Shown piece after piece: positions 24,736 through 34,252 of a stretch of 57,254 nucleotides of DNA. Position 1 is the stretch's first letter. The number at the start of each line of letters is the position of its first letter. The stretch is from Methylobacterium planeticum (GTDB lineage: Bacteria; Pseudomonadota; Alphaproteobacteria; Rhizobiales; Beijerinckiaceae): contig NZ_VZZJ01000031.1 in NCBI RefSeq assembly GCF_008806345.1, positions 1 to 57,254 of the forward strand, in the 5' to 3' direction. Below the pieces are notes generated by a model. That model saw nothing but the letters and a program-made list of their open reading frames with translations. It was not told the DNA's origin and did no database searches. The translations under genes were made by a program, and so were the position numbers.

Positions 24736-24944
24736 GCGCACGCGGGAGCGGGCGTCCTCTCGGGAGAGGCGCCCGTCCGCGCGATGCGCAACGTACCTGA
24801 TCATCGCCGGGCCCGCTCCGGGCTTGGGCGACGATCGGGCGCGCCGCGTGCGCGCCCCGCGGCGCTGCCGACCCTGAGACGGCCCCAGCATTCGCCGCAG
24901 GGGGAGCGCGGGAACTGTCGGGGCCGCTCGGGCTTTCCGCAACC

Positions 24945-25193
24945 ATGCCCGAGCCCGACCGCCAAGCTGCCCCGGATTCCCGCCCGCTCCGGGTCCTCGT
25001 CGATCTCAATCGCTGCCAAGCCTACGCCCAGTGCTGCTACGCGGCGCCCGCGCATTTCACGATCGAGGGCCGGGAAGCGCTGTTCTACGATCCTGCACCC
25101 TTGGCGGAGGCTCGCGCCGACATCGAGCGCGCCCGCATCTCGTGCCCGGTTCAGGCAATCCGCGTCGAGGATCCGGAACGGGGCGTGCTGTGA
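24945..25193 (+). CDS. [3Fe-4S]-type ferredoxin of a P450 system
   Basis: 82 residues. The family pattern NRCQAYAQCCYAAPAHF ... ISCPVQAI gives C24, C30 and C67, with an extra C31. Three Cys with a non-Cys at the fourth ligand position is typical of the small [3Fe-4S] ferredoxins that pass electrons to bacterial P450s. The stop overlaps the start of the reductase gene (GTGA), so the two are translationally coupled. The ATG at 24945 has no strong ribosome site. Confidence 0.85.
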   Translation: MPEPDRQAAPDSRPLRVLVDLNRCQAYAQCCYAAPAHFTIEGREALFYDPAPLAEARADIERARISCPVQAIRVEDPERGVL

Positions 25194-26470
25194 GCGCATC
25201 GGTGGTCGCGGAGCGCGCCGTGGTGGTCGGCGCGGGGCTCGCGGGCCTGCGCGGCGCCGAGGCCCTGCGGAGGGCCGGGTTCACAGGGTCCCTCACCCTC
25301 GTCGGGGCCGAGGCGCACCGGCCCTACGACCGGCCGCCGCTGTCGAAGCATGTCCTCACCGGCGCGGTCGCGGCGGACGCCACGACCCTGCCGAGCTTCC
25401 TGCCGCTCGAGGCGGAGTGGCGTCTCGGCACGGCCGTGACCGGCCTCGATCGCCGGAACGGCCGGGTCCGCCTCGCCGACGGATCGAGCCTCGCCTTCGA
25501 CCGCCTCCTGATCGCGACGGGTACCCGGGCCCGCGCCTGGCCGAACCCGCACGAGGGCCGGCTCGCGGGGGTCCACAGCATCCGGAGCCGCGAGGACGCG
25601 ACGGCGCTCCGCACAGCGCTCGCGGCCGGTCCGCGGCGCGTCCTCGTCATCGGCGGTGGCTTCATCGGCTGCGAGATGGCCTCGGCCTGCCGGACCCTCG
25701 GTATCCCGGTCACGCTGGTCGAACCGTCCACTGCGCCGTTGGCGCGGGTGCTCGGCACTCACATGGGCGACGTGATCGGCGCCCTGCACACCGCGCGCGG
25801 CGTGGAGATGCGCTGCGGCACCGAGGTCGAATGGCTTGAGGATGACGGCAGAGGGCGCGTCGTCCGCGCGCATCTGTCGGGCGGAGATCGGATCGAGGCC
25901 GACCTCGTGGTCGTCGCCCTCGGCGCGGTGCGCAACACCGAGTGGCTCGCCGGTTCCGGGCTGAGCGCCGACGCGGGCGGCCTCGATTGCGACGCGGACG
26001 GGTACGCCCTCGATACGGAGGGGCGAGTCGACGCCCGGGTCGCCGCGGCGGGGGATGTCGCGCGCTTTCCCCATCCACTCTACGACGGCCGCCGCGTCGC
26101 CCTGGAGCATTGGAGCCACGCGGTCGCGCAGGCGGAGCATGCCGGGCGCCTGCTCGCCGACAGGAAAGCCTGTTCGCACTATGCCGCGGTCCCGACCTTC
26201 TGGTCGACCCAGCACGGGATCAACATCAAGTCGGTGGGCCTCACGGAGGGCGCGGACGGCCTCGTGATCGCGCAAGGGTCGCCGAAGGAGGGCCGCTTCC
26301 TGGCGGTCTACGGGCGCGAGGGGCGCTGCATCGCCGCGCTCTCGGTCGATTGCGCCCGATGGCTTCCGGCCTACGCGGCGCAGGTCGCGGCCCGCGCGCC
26401 CTTCCCGCCGATCCACGGGGCCATCGATCAGCCGGAGCACCGCCCGGTGCTCCCGCCGGGCTTTTCTTAA
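25190..26470 (+). CDS. NAD(P)H:ferredoxin oxidoreductase, FAD-dependent (putidaredoxin-reductase type)
   Basis: 426 residues from GTG 25190 in the GTGA overlap. The FAD site VVVGAGLAGLRGAEALRR is at about 9-27 and the NAD(P)H site VLVIGGGFIGCEMA at about 150. DRPPLSKHVL after the FAD motif and AAAGDVARFPHPLY near residue 285 are typical of the ferredoxin reductases of P450 and dioxygenase systems. It takes electrons from NAD(P)H to the ferredoxin encoded just before it. Normal length for the family. Confidence 0.88.
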   Translation: MSASVVAERAVVVGAGLAGLRGAEALRRAGFTGSLTLVGAEAHRPYDRPPLSKHVLTGAVAADATTLPSFLPLEAEWRLGTAVTGLDRRNGRVRLADGSSLAFDRLLIATGTRARAWPNPHEGRLAGVHSIRSREDATALRTALAAGPRRVLVIGGGFIGCEMASACRTLGIPVTLVEPSTAPLARVLGTHMGDVIGALHTARGVEMRCGTEVEWLEDDGRGRVVRAHLSGGDRIEADLVVVALGAVRNTEWLAGSGLSADAGGLDCDADGYALDTEGRVDARVAAAGDVARFPHPLYDGRRVALEHWSHAVAQAEHAGRLLADRKACSHYAAVPTFWSTQHGINIKSVGLTEGADGLVIAQGSPKEGRFLAVYGREGRCIAALSVDCARWLPAYAAQVAARAPFPPIHGAIDQPEHRPVLPPGFS

Positions 26471-26516
26471 GACCGTCCCCGCCCTCTCACCGCTGCTCCC
26501 CCGCCCGAGGATCTCG

Positions 26517-27755
26517 ATGGCCGACGCAACGCTCCTCGACCAGGTCAAGGACAGGAAGAACCGGGCGGACCCGTACCCGCTCTTCGCGCGCCTGCGCGAG
26601 ACGCCGGTCTCACGCCAGCACGACGGAACCTACGTGGCGGCGACCCATGCGGCCGTCGCGAGCCTGCTCTACGACCCCAGGATCAGTTCCGAGACCCTGC
26701 CGCCCTCGAAGCGTCCGCTCACCGGCAATCCCTTCACCGATTGGGTGGTGAAACCGATCCGCCAGCACATCACGGACACGCACCGGCCCTTCATTTTCCG
26801 CGATCCGCCGGACCACGACGTCCTGCGCGGGGCGGTGATGCACCAGTTCACCCGCGAGCGGGTGCAGGCCATGCGCAAGCGCTCCGACCGGCTGGTGGCC
26901 GACCTCCTCAACGAGAAGTGCGGCGCGCGCGAGATCGACATCGTGGACGACCTGGCCTACCCGCTTCCCGTGACGGTGATCTGCGAACTCTTCGGCGTGC
27001 CCCGCGAGGACGAGCCGAAATTCCACGGCTGGGCGACGCAGCTCGCCACCGCCCTCGAGCCGGACAGCCTCGACGACGACGCAGTCCGGGCCAAGAACAG
27101 CCGCTGCTTCGACGAGATCTCCGCCTACATGGCCGGCCTGATCCGGGACAAGCGCCGCCATCCGGGGGACGACATGCTCTCGGGTCTCGCCAACGAATCG
27201 GCGCCGGGCATCGGCAGGATGGGCGATTACGACCTCGTTGCCACGTCGATCCTGATGCTGGTCGCGGGCCACGAGACCACCGTGAACCTCATCACCAACA
27301 GCATGCTGACGCTGATGCGCCACCCGGAGGCGCTGGAGCGCCTGCGGGCCGAGCCCGGCTGGGCGCCCCGGGTGCTGGAGGAGGTGCAGCGCTTCGATCC
27401 GCCGGTGCAGTTCCGGACCCGCAAGGCCCTCGCCGATCTCGCGATCGAGGGGACGACCATCCCCGAGGGCGCCCCGGTCGTGCTGCTCTTCGCCGCCGCC
27501 GGGCGCGATCCGCAGGCCTATGCCGATCCGGACCGCTTCGACCCGGACCGGCACGACAACCGGCATTTCGGCTTCGGCGGCAGCCTGCATTACTGCGTCG
27601 GCGCGCCGCTCGCCCGGTTCGAGACCGAAGCCGCCCTCGCGGCGCTTGCCGGGCGATTGCAGAACCCGCGCCTCGCCGAGGACCCGCCCTACCGGCCGGG
27701 CGCGGCCTTGCGCGGGCCGCAGCATCTGCGGCTCGCCATCGACGGGATCGCCTAG
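26517..27755 (+). CDS. Cytochrome P450
   Basis: 412 residues, with GAGGA before the ATG. I-helix motif AGHETT (about 250-255), ExxR in LEEVQRFDPP, and heme loop FGFGGSLHYCVGAPLAR with the thiolate Cys near 360. No membrane anchor, so a soluble bacterial class I P450 fed by the two preceding genes, which together form a complete monooxygenase unit. Substrate unknown; the N-terminal part DQVKDRKNRADPYPLFARLR gives no hint. The stop lies 3 bp from the stop of the convergent RND gene, with no room for a terminator. Confidence 0.92.
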   Translation: MADATLLDQVKDRKNRADPYPLFARLRETPVSRQHDGTYVAATHAAVASLLYDPRISSETLPPSKRPLTGNPFTDWVVKPIRQHITDTHRPFIFRDPPDHDVLRGAVMHQFTRERVQAMRKRSDRLVADLLNEKCGAREIDIVDDLAYPLPVTVICELFGVPREDEPKFHGWATQLATALEPDSLDDDAVRAKNSRCFDEISAYMAGLIRDKRRHPGDDMLSGLANESAPGIGRMGDYDLVATSILMLVAGHETTVNLITNSMLTLMRHPEALERLRAEPGWAPRVLEEVQRFDPPVQFRTRKALADLAIEGTTIPEGAPVVLLFAAAGRDPQAYADPDRFDPDRHDNRHFGFGGSLHYCVGAPLARFETEAALAALAGRLQNPRLAEDPPYRPGAALRGPQHLRLAIDGIA

Positions 27756-27758
27756 AGC

Positions 27759-30700
27759 CTATTCCGCCGCGACCCCATGGTGCCCCTCGGGCGCCTTGTC
27801 CGCCCCCGGCTCCGCCTCGCTCTTCAGGCCGGCCTCGACCTTCTTGCGCTTGAACAGGCGCATCACGACGACGAAGAAGACCGGCACGAAGAACACGGCC
27901 AGGACGGTGGCGGAGATCATGCCCCCCATCACGCCCGTGCCGATCGCCTGCTGGCTCTTCGAGGCCGCCCCGCTCGCGATCGCGAGCGGCACCACGCCGA
28001 AGATGAAGGCGAGGGAGGTCATCACGATCGGGCGGAACCGCAGGGTCGCGGCCTGCACCGTCGCGTCGATGATCGAGGTTCCGGGCTTCCACAGGTCCTT
28101 GGCGAATTCCACGATCAGGATCGCGTTCTTGGCCGACAGGCCGATGATCGTGATCAGGCCGATCTTGAAGTAGACGTCGTTCGGCATGCCGCGCAGGTAC
28201 ACCGCCGCCACCGATCCGATGACCCCGAGGGGGATCACCAGCAGCACCGAGAACGGGATCGACCAGCTCTCGTAGAGCGCCGCGAGGCACAGGAACACGA
28301 TCAGGACCGAGAGCGCGAGCAGCAGCGAGGCCTGGCTCCCGGCCTGCTTCTCCTGCAGCGACTGGCCGGTCCAGGTGTGGCCGAAGCCCTTGGGCAGCTG
28401 CGTCATCAGCCGTTCCATCTCGGCGATCGCGTCGCCCGACGTGTAGCCGGGGTTCGGCTCGCCGGTGATGCGCACCGTCTGGTAGCCGTTGAAGCCGACG
28501 ATCTGGGTCGGCCCCACGCTCCATTTCAGGTCGGCGAAGGAGGACATCGGCACCATCGTGCCCTGCGCGTTCTTGACGCCGTAATTCAGGATGTCGGCGG
28601 TCTTCAGGCGCTGCAGCTGCTCCGACTGCACGATCACGCGCTGCATCTTGCCCCGGTTCGGGAAATCGTTGGTGTAGACCGAGCCGAGATTGACCTGGAT
28701 CGTGTCGTTGATGTCCTCGAAGCTGACACCGAGGGCGGCGGCCTTCTCGCGGTCGATGACGAGCTCGGCCTCCGGGGCCGGGGGCAGGCCCTCGATCTTC
28801 ACCTTCTGCAGGACCGGACTGCGCCGGGCGAGGGAGAGAAGCTGCTCCTGGGCGGCGAGGAGCGCCGAGTAGCCCCTCTGGGCCCGGTCCTGCAGGCGGA
28901 AGCTGAAGCCGGCCGCGTTGCCGAGGTTGTCCACCGGCGGCGGCTCCTGGGCATCGAAGGTCGCGTCGCGATAATCGGCGAGCGCCTTGTTGGTGCCGGC
29001 CACGAGCTTGGCCGCCGAGTTCTCCGCGTCGCGCTCGCCCCAGGGCTTCAGCGTCACGAAGGCCTGCGAGGTCATCTGCCCCTGGCCCGAGAACGAGAAG
29101 CCGTTGACGATCGTGACCGTGGCGACGCCGGGCTGCGCCAGCAGATGGTCCTCGAGCTTCTTCACGGCCGCGAGCGTCCGGTTGAAGGAGGAGCCCGGCG
29201 GCGTCTGGACGTCGACGGTGAAGAAGCCCTGGTCCTCCACGGGCAGGAAGCCCTCCGGCATCCGCACGAAGGCGTAGGCCACGCCGATGACGAGGACGAG
29301 ATAGACCAGCATCACGCGGCCGGACTTGGCGATGAAGTGCGAGACCCCGCGGCCGTAGCGGGCGGTCTCGCGGTCGACGAAGCGGTTGAACCAGCCGAAG
29401 ACGCCGCCCTTGGCGTGGGCGTGCCCCTTCTCGACGGGTTTCAGCAGCGTGGCGCAGAGCGCGGGGGTCAGCGACAGCGCCAGGAAGGCCGAGAAGGCGA
29501 TCGAGGTCACCATCGCGATCGAGAACTGGCGGTAGATGATGCCGACCGAGCCGGGGAAGAACGCCATCGGGATGAACACCGCGATCAGCACCAGCGTGAT
29601 GCCGATGATCGCGCCGGTGATCTGGCTCATGGCCTTCTTGGTCGCCTCCCGGGGCGAGAGGCCCTCCTCGTTCATGATGCGCTCGACATTCTCGACGACC
29701 ACGATGGCATCGTCGACGAGGATGCCGATGGCCAGCACCATGCCGAACATCGTCAGCACGTTCACCGAGAAGCCCGCGAGCAGCATCACCGTGACGGTGC
29801 CCATCAGGGCGATCGGCACGACGATCGTCGGGATCAGGGTGTAGCGGATGTTCTGCAGGAACAGGAACATCACCAGGAAGACGAGCACCACCGCCTCGAC
29901 GAGGGTATGCAGCACCTTCTCGATCGAGGCCTCGACCGCCGGCGTGATGTCGTAGGGGATGTCCCATTTCAGGTTGTCGGGGAAGAACCGGGACAGCTCC
30001 TCCATCTTGGCCCGGATCGCCTTGGCGGTCTGCAGCGCATTGCCGTCGGGGGCGAGCGTCACCGAGATGCCCGCCGCCTCGCCGCCGTTCAGGCGGGTGG
30101 TGAACTTGTAATCCTCGCCGCCGAGCTCGATCCGGGCGATGTCGCGCAGGCGCACGTTCGAGCCGTCGGGGTTCGCCCTGAGCACGACGGCGCCGAAGGA
30201 CTCGGGCGCCGTCATCTGGCCCTTCACGATGATCGGGAAGTTGACCGGGTTGCTCGAGGGGCTCGGCTGGGCGCCGACCGCGCCGGAGGCGATCTGGACG
30301 TTCTGATTCTGGATCGCCTTCGTCACGTCGGAGGCGTTCAGCGAGAGACCCCGCAGCTTGTCGGGGTCGATCCAGACGCGCAGGGAGCGCTCGGTCGAGT
30401 AGAGCGTCGCGCGTCCGACGCCCGGGATGCGGCGGATCTCGTTGATGACGTTGCGGATCAGGAAGTCGCCGAGGCCGACCTCGTCCATCGAGCCGTCGGT
30501 GGACACGAGGGTGATGATGTTGAGCGTCGCCGCGGAGGCTTCCTCCACGAGGATGCCCTGCTGGCGCACCTCCGCGGGCAGGCGCGCCTCGACGCGCTTG
30601 AGGCGGTTCTGCACCTCGACGCCCGCGTAGCCCGGATCCGTCCCGGGCTGGAAGCTCGCGGTGATCTCCACGACCCCGAAGGAATCGCTGGCCGATTCGA

Positions 30701-30932
30701 AGCTCTGGATGTTGGCCGCGCCGTTCAGCTCGTCCTCGATGAGGCGCGTCGTGCCCGTGTAGAGATTCTCCACGGAGGCGCCCGGATAGGCGGTGGAGAG
30801 CGCGATCGAGGGCGGCGCGATGATCGGGTATTGCGCGACGGGCAATTGCGGGATCGAGAGCGCGCCGCCGAGGCAGATGAACAGGGCGACGACCCAGGCG
30901 AAGATCGGCCGGTCGATGAAGAAGCGAGCCAT
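27759..30932 (-). CDS. RND (HAE1/AcrB-type) multidrug efflux permease
   Basis: 1057 residues from ATG 30932 (MARFFIDRPIFAWVVALFI), the conserved family start; the open frame upstream is basic and non-coding in appearance. Twelve membrane helices with two large periplasmic loops. The proton-relay Asp pair is in LVDDAIVVVENVER (about 400) and the C-terminal repeat ends in IASGAASKSQQAIGTGVMGG. It exports hydrophobic compounds by proton antiport with the adaptor encoded 76 bp upstream. No outer-membrane TolC-type gene and no TetR repressor is adjacent. Confidence 0.92.
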   Translation of the reverse strand: MARFFIDRPIFAWVVALFICLGGALSIPQLPVAQYPIIAPPSIALSTAYPGASVENLYTGTTRLIEDELNGAANIQSFESASDSFGVVEITASFQPGTDPGYAGVEVQNRLKRVEARLPAEVRQQGILVEEASAATLNIITLVSTDGSMDEVGLGDFLIRNVINEIRRIPGVGRATLYSTERSLRVWIDPDKLRGLSLNASDVTKAIQNQNVQIASGAVGAQPSPSSNPVNFPIIVKGQMTAPESFGAVVLRANPDGSNVRLRDIARIELGGEDYKFTTRLNGGEAAGISVTLAPDGNALQTAKAIRAKMEELSRFFPDNLKWDIPYDITPAVEASIEKVLHTLVEAVVLVFLVMFLFLQNIRYTLIPTIVVPIALMGTVTVMLLAGFSVNVLTMFGMVLAIGILVDDAIVVVENVERIMNEEGLSPREATKKAMSQITGAIIGITLVLIAVFIPMAFFPGSVGIIYRQFSIAMVTSIAFSAFLALSLTPALCATLLKPVEKGHAHAKGGVFGWFNRFVDRETARYGRGVSHFIAKSGRVMLVYLVLVIGVAYAFVRMPEGFLPVEDQGFFTVDVQTPPGSSFNRTLAAVKKLEDHLLAQPGVATVTIVNGFSFSGQGQMTSQAFVTLKPWGERDAENSAAKLVAGTNKALADYRDATFDAQEPPPVDNLGNAAGFSFRLQDRAQRGYSALLAAQEQLLSLARRSPVLQKVKIEGLPPAPEAELVIDREKAAALGVSFEDINDTIQVNLGSVYTNDFPNRGKMQRVIVQSEQLQRLKTADILNYGVKNAQGTMVPMSSFADLKWSVGPTQIVGFNGYQTVRITGEPNPGYTSGDAIAEMERLMTQLPKGFGHTWTGQSLQEKQAGSQASLLLALSVLIVFLCLAALYESWSIPFSVLLVIPLGVIGSVAAVYLRGMPNDVYFKIGLITIIGLSAKNAILIVEFAKDLWKPGTSIIDATVQAATLRFRPIVMTSLAFIFGVVPLAIASGAASKSQQAIGTGVMGGMISATVLAVFFVPVFFVVVMRLFKRKKVEAGLKSEAEPGADKAPEGHHGVAAE

Positions 30933-31008
30933 GCGGGAGTTCTTGTGACCTCGGAGCACTGCGGGCGCCGCGCACCGGACGGGGGCGCGGCGGGCGTCGA
31001 CGGGGGTT

Positions 31009-32274
31009 TTAGCGGTTCTTGCCCGCCTGCGCGGCGGCCTGCGCGGCCGCCTCAGCCTCGGCATCGGCGTCGCGCGGCTTCAGCTCGGCCTGATCGGCCG
31101 GGGGGCTGAGATCGAGGGGCTTCACCTGCATGCCGGCGGAGATCTTCTGGAAGCCCTCCACCACGACGCGCTCGCCGGGCTTGAGGCCGTCGCGGATCAG
31201 CCAGTTCTGGCCGACGACCGGACCGACCTCGACGGGCTGGAGCATCACCTTGTCGTCGGCCTTGACGACCCAGACCTCGGACTTGCCGTCATTCGTGCGC
31301 TGGATCGCCTGCTGCGGCACCGCGATGGCGTCCGAGTCGATGCCCTGCTTGATCCGCGCCCGGACATACATGCCGGGGAACAGCTCGTCGTGCGGGTTCG
31401 GGAACTGCACCCGCAAGGTCACCTGGCCGGTGCTCGGATCGGCTGTGACGTCCGAGAACAGGAGGCGGCCGGCGAGGGGGTAGAGCGCGCCGTCGTCCAT
31501 GATCAGGTGGACGTTCGCGGTGTCGTTCTCGAGCCGCGAGAGCTCGCCGCTGGCGAGATCCCGGCGCAGCTTGTTCAATTCGCCGACCGACTGGGTGATG
31601 TCCACGTAGATCGGATCGAGCTGCTGGATCGTGGCGAGGACCCCCGTGGTACCGGACTCGATCAGGGTTCCCTCCGTGAGGAGCGCGCGGCCGATGCGGC
31701 CCGAGATCGGCGCCCGCACGTCGGTCCAGCTGAGGTTGAGCCTGGCCCTGTCGCGGGTCGCCTTGGCGCCGGCCACCTCGGCCTCCGCCTGCTTCCTGCC
31801 CGCGTAGGCGGTGTCGTACTGCGCCTGGCTCGCGGTCTGCCGGGTGAGCAGCGTCTCGAGGCGCTCGGCCTGCTGGTTCGCCAGCACGAGGGCGGCCTCC
31901 TGGCGGGCCAGGGCCGCCTCGGCGCTGGCGAGCTCGACCTCGTAGGGCGCCGGGTCGATCTTGTAGAGGATGTCGCCCTCCTTGACCTGGCTGCCCTGCT
32001 CGAACAGGCGCTTGACCACGAGACCCGAGACCCGGGAGCGCACCTCGGCGATGCGCATCGGCGCGACGCGGCCGGGCAGGTCGCGGACGTAGGGAATCGG
32101 CTGCGGCGCCACCGTCACCACGCTCACCTCGGGCGGCGGCGCGGGGATCGGTGCCGCAGCCTGCTGCTTCTGATTGCAAGCCGAGAGGGCGACGAGCACC
32201 GCACCGGCGGTCAGGGAGACCGGCCAGGTGAGCGCGGCCCTGGGCCAGCGGACGGGGTTGCGGGAAGACGTCAC
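31009..32274 (-). CDS. RND efflux periplasmic adaptor lipoprotein (AcrA/MexA type)
   Basis: 421 residues from GTG 32274, with GGAG ten bases upstream; the open frame extends to 32475 but lacks character. A lipoprotein signal ends in LVALSAC with Cys33. Domains in order: beta-barrel/lipoyl half (IAEVRSRVSGLVVKRLFEQGSQVKEGD), a helical hairpin (about 100-180), the second lipoyl half (WTDVRAPISGRIGRA), a barrel (LFPGMYVRARI) and the membrane-proximal end. The tail is Ala-rich and charged. It links the permease encoded directly downstream to an outer-membrane channel encoded elsewhere. Confidence 0.92.
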   Translation of the reverse strand: MTSSRNPVRWPRAALTWPVSLTAGAVLVALSACNQKQQAAAPIPAPPPEVSVVTVAPQPIPYVRDLPGRVAPMRIAEVRSRVSGLVVKRLFEQGSQVKEGDILYKIDPAPYEVELASAEAALARQEAALVLANQQAERLETLLTRQTASQAQYDTAYAGRKQAEAEVAGAKATRDRARLNLSWTDVRAPISGRIGRALLTEGTLIESGTTGVLATIQQLDPIYVDITQSVGELNKLRRDLASGELSRLENDTANVHLIMDDGALYPLAGRLLFSDVTADPSTGQVTLRVQFPNPHDELFPGMYVRARIKQGIDSDAIAVPQQAIQRTNDGKSEVWVVKADDKVMLQPVEVGPVVGQNWLIRDGLKPGERVVVEGFQKISAGMQVKPLDLSPPADQAELKPRDADAEAEAAAQAAAQAGKNR

Positions 32275-32612
32275 GATCAATTCGCTCCTGAGACACACGA
32301 TACGGTGTGGACGGCCGGCCTTCTTTTCGGGACCGGACGGATCCGTTTTACAGCTCCGGCCGGGCCGGGCCGGCCCGCCCTGCGGGATCGGACGACCATG
32401 GCATGCGCCGGACCATGGACGCCCCGCGCGCGATCCGGAGGCGTTCAAGAGGCGGGAGAACACCGCACGCGCCATGGGACGATCGCATGACGCGGCACGG
32501 GTCCACCGGAGGCCAGTCTATCGGGAAAACCTGAGCGATCCCGTGACATCCGCGTATTTTCGCCGCCATGAGCCTCACGTCCCCGCGAGAGCCGGGGAGC
32601 CGCGGAGGTGGT

Positions 32613-33032
32613 TCAGCCGATGCGCTTGGGTGGCCGCTCGAGAAGACGCACGCTCGCGGACGGCACAGCTCCGTCGGCGCTCGGCGGAAAGCCGGACAAC
32701 GCGGGCAGGCGGTGGCAGCGCGGCGGATCGGGCGCGAGCCGGCGATCGTCGGCGGGCGGGTCGTCCGCGTCGACGGAGGCCAGGAGTGCTGCGTGACGCC
32801 CACCCAGGAGGCTCAGGGTCGCGGAGGTTGCAACCGCCACGTTGGTGATGCCGGCCTCGGCGCGGCGCGGCATCAGCTCCGCGAAACGGTCGTCAGGCAG
32901 ACCAACGAGAACGAGGATGAGGAGCGCCAGAAGGCCAGCCAGGATGCCGGCACGACCCGGACGAACCGAGCCTGACGCAGGTCGGCGGGCAACCCCGCGG
33001 CGCAGCCGATCTATGGCAAAACTGGCGATCAC
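32613..33032 (-). CDS. Doubtful small membrane protein
   Basis: 139 residues from GTG 33032. One strong hydrophobic helix (AGILAGLLALLILVLVGL, about 29-46) after a basic N-terminus, then a region without recognisable domains that is Pro/Arg-rich. No clear ribosome site, and overlapping frames on the other strand are also open. I would keep it only as a hypothesis; the basic N-terminus plus helix is the main argument in its favour. Confidence 0.3.
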   Translation of the reverse strand: MIASFAIDRLRRGVARRPASGSVRPGRAGILAGLLALLILVLVGLPDDRFAELMPRRAEAGITNVAVATSATLSLLGGRHAALLASVDADDPPADDRRLAPDPPRCHRLPALSGFPPSADGAVPSASVRLLERPPKRIG

Positions 33033-33094
33033 ATCGGGACATTAGGTGCAGTGCGGCAGCGACCGCAATCACCTGCGACATCCTGACCGCGGCC

Positions 33095-33121
33095 AAATGG
33101 CAACACGTGTTGGAACCATTT
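33095..33121. promoter_or_regulatory. Nested palindrome upstream of the L,D-transpeptidase gene
   Basis: A perfect 12-bp palindrome CAACACGTGTTG (33101-33112) is flanked by AAATGG (33095-33100) and CCATTT (33116-33121), making a larger interrupted dyad. It could be an operator or an RNA hairpin about 275 bp upstream of the next start. Confidence 0.4.
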
Positions 33122-33396
33122 TCCCGGTAAGGCGCGACCGGAGCATCATTTTCCGCCGATCGCGCATCCATCGCGCATCCTGGGCGCCCGGCGCAGGCCC
33201 GTTCAAGGCGCGCCCTGTCAAGGGGTCGTTGCGCATTTCCCACAAAGGGGCACGGACCGTACCGGCCGGGTTGACCCGTCCGGACGGCGCCGCCAAGCCT
33301 GGAACGGACGAGTCGGACAGCGCCGCCCCCAGCCCTCGACGGACAGGTTCCGCCGCGGGCCGCGGTCCCGTCCGACGCCCCAGGAGGACACGATCC

Positions 33397-33966
33397 ATGA
33401 CGAGGCGTCGCTCTCTCGCGGCCGCCGCGCTTGCGGCTTTCACCCTGACCGTCGGCACCGCCGAGGCTGCGAACCCGTTCGACAGCGGCCCCATCGCCGA
33501 CTTCATGAACATCTTCCGCACCCAGGCCATCCCGCGCGAGACGGTGGCCTGGACGGGCTCGGAGAAGCCCGGAACCATCGTGGTCTCGACGAGCCAGCGC
33601 CGGCTCTACTACGTGCTCGGGCGCGGCGCGGCGATCCGCTACGGCGTCGGTGTCGGCCGGCAGGGATTCTCCTGGTCGGGTCAGAAGACCGTGACCATGA
33701 AGAAGGAATGGCCGGCCTGGCGCCCGCCGGCGCAGATGCTCGCCCGCCGGCCGGACCTGCCGCGCTACATGGCGGGCGGCCAGGACAACCCGCTCGGCGC
33801 CCGCGCCCTCTATCTGGGCTCGTCGCTCTACCGGATTCACGGCTCGAACGAGCCCGAGACCATGGGAGCGGCGGTCTCCTCCGGCTGCATCCGCATGACG
33901 AACAAGGACGTGGTCGACCTCTACGATCGAGCCCGCATCGGCACGGTCGTGATCGTGCGCAACTGA
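33397..33966 (+). CDS. L,D-transpeptidase (YkuD domain), secreted
   Basis: 189 residues from ATG 33397, with AGGAGG eight bases upstream. Signal peptide MTRRRSLAAAALAAFTLTVGTAEA. The YkuD domain spans about 58-188, with IVVSTSQRRLYYVLG at its start and the catalytic pattern H148GSNEPETMGAAVSSGC164IR. This enzyme forms 3-3 peptidoglycan cross-links or attaches proteins to peptidoglycan in the periplasm, the usual cross-link type in Hyphomicrobiales. A single-domain, normal-length member, transcribed alone. Confidence 0.93.
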   Translation: MTRRRSLAAAALAAFTLTVGTAEAANPFDSGPIADFMNIFRTQAIPRETVAWTGSEKPGTIVVSTSQRRLYYVLGRGAAIRYGVGVGRQGFSWSGQKTVTMKKEWPAWRPPAQMLARRPDLPRYMAGGQDNPLGARALYLGSSLYRIHGSNEPETMGAAVSSGCIRMTNKDVVDLYDRARIGTVVIVRN

Positions 33967-34252
33967 CCCGTCGGCCCGTCCCTCGGGAGGGGGCGCGGCG
34001 CGAGACGATGGCGGACGCGGCCTGCCCATCGAAGGACGAGGCTCGCTCTCCCGCCCTCCATCCGGATCCGCGCCGGCCGGCTCGTCGCGCCCCTCGTTCC
34101 CCCTCGCGGCGACGCGGTCCTGTCCCTTCAGCGAGCCGCCGGCTCCCGGCGGCCGAGGCCGCTCATGATCCGAGGCCGCCTCATGCCACCGGTCGCCGCG
34201 GCACGGTCCTGGCAGATCTGAGCATGCACCCAGAGCGTCCGGCGAGGTCCGC

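Larger units (their letters stand above)
32275..33396. other. Long stretch without a confident gene
   Basis: About 1.1 kb between the divergent efflux and L,D-transpeptidase genes. It contains one weak minus-strand reading frame with a membrane helix (32613-33032, listed separately) and a dyad at 33095-33121. The remainder shows nothing I can assign. Confidence 0.4.

Noticed and set aside
27292..31109. Two very long frames (over 1100 residues each) overlapping the RND gene in other frames or strand
   Set aside because: Both are low-complexity shadows created by GC-biased third positions; the minus-strand frame 27759-30932 gives a textbook RND permease.
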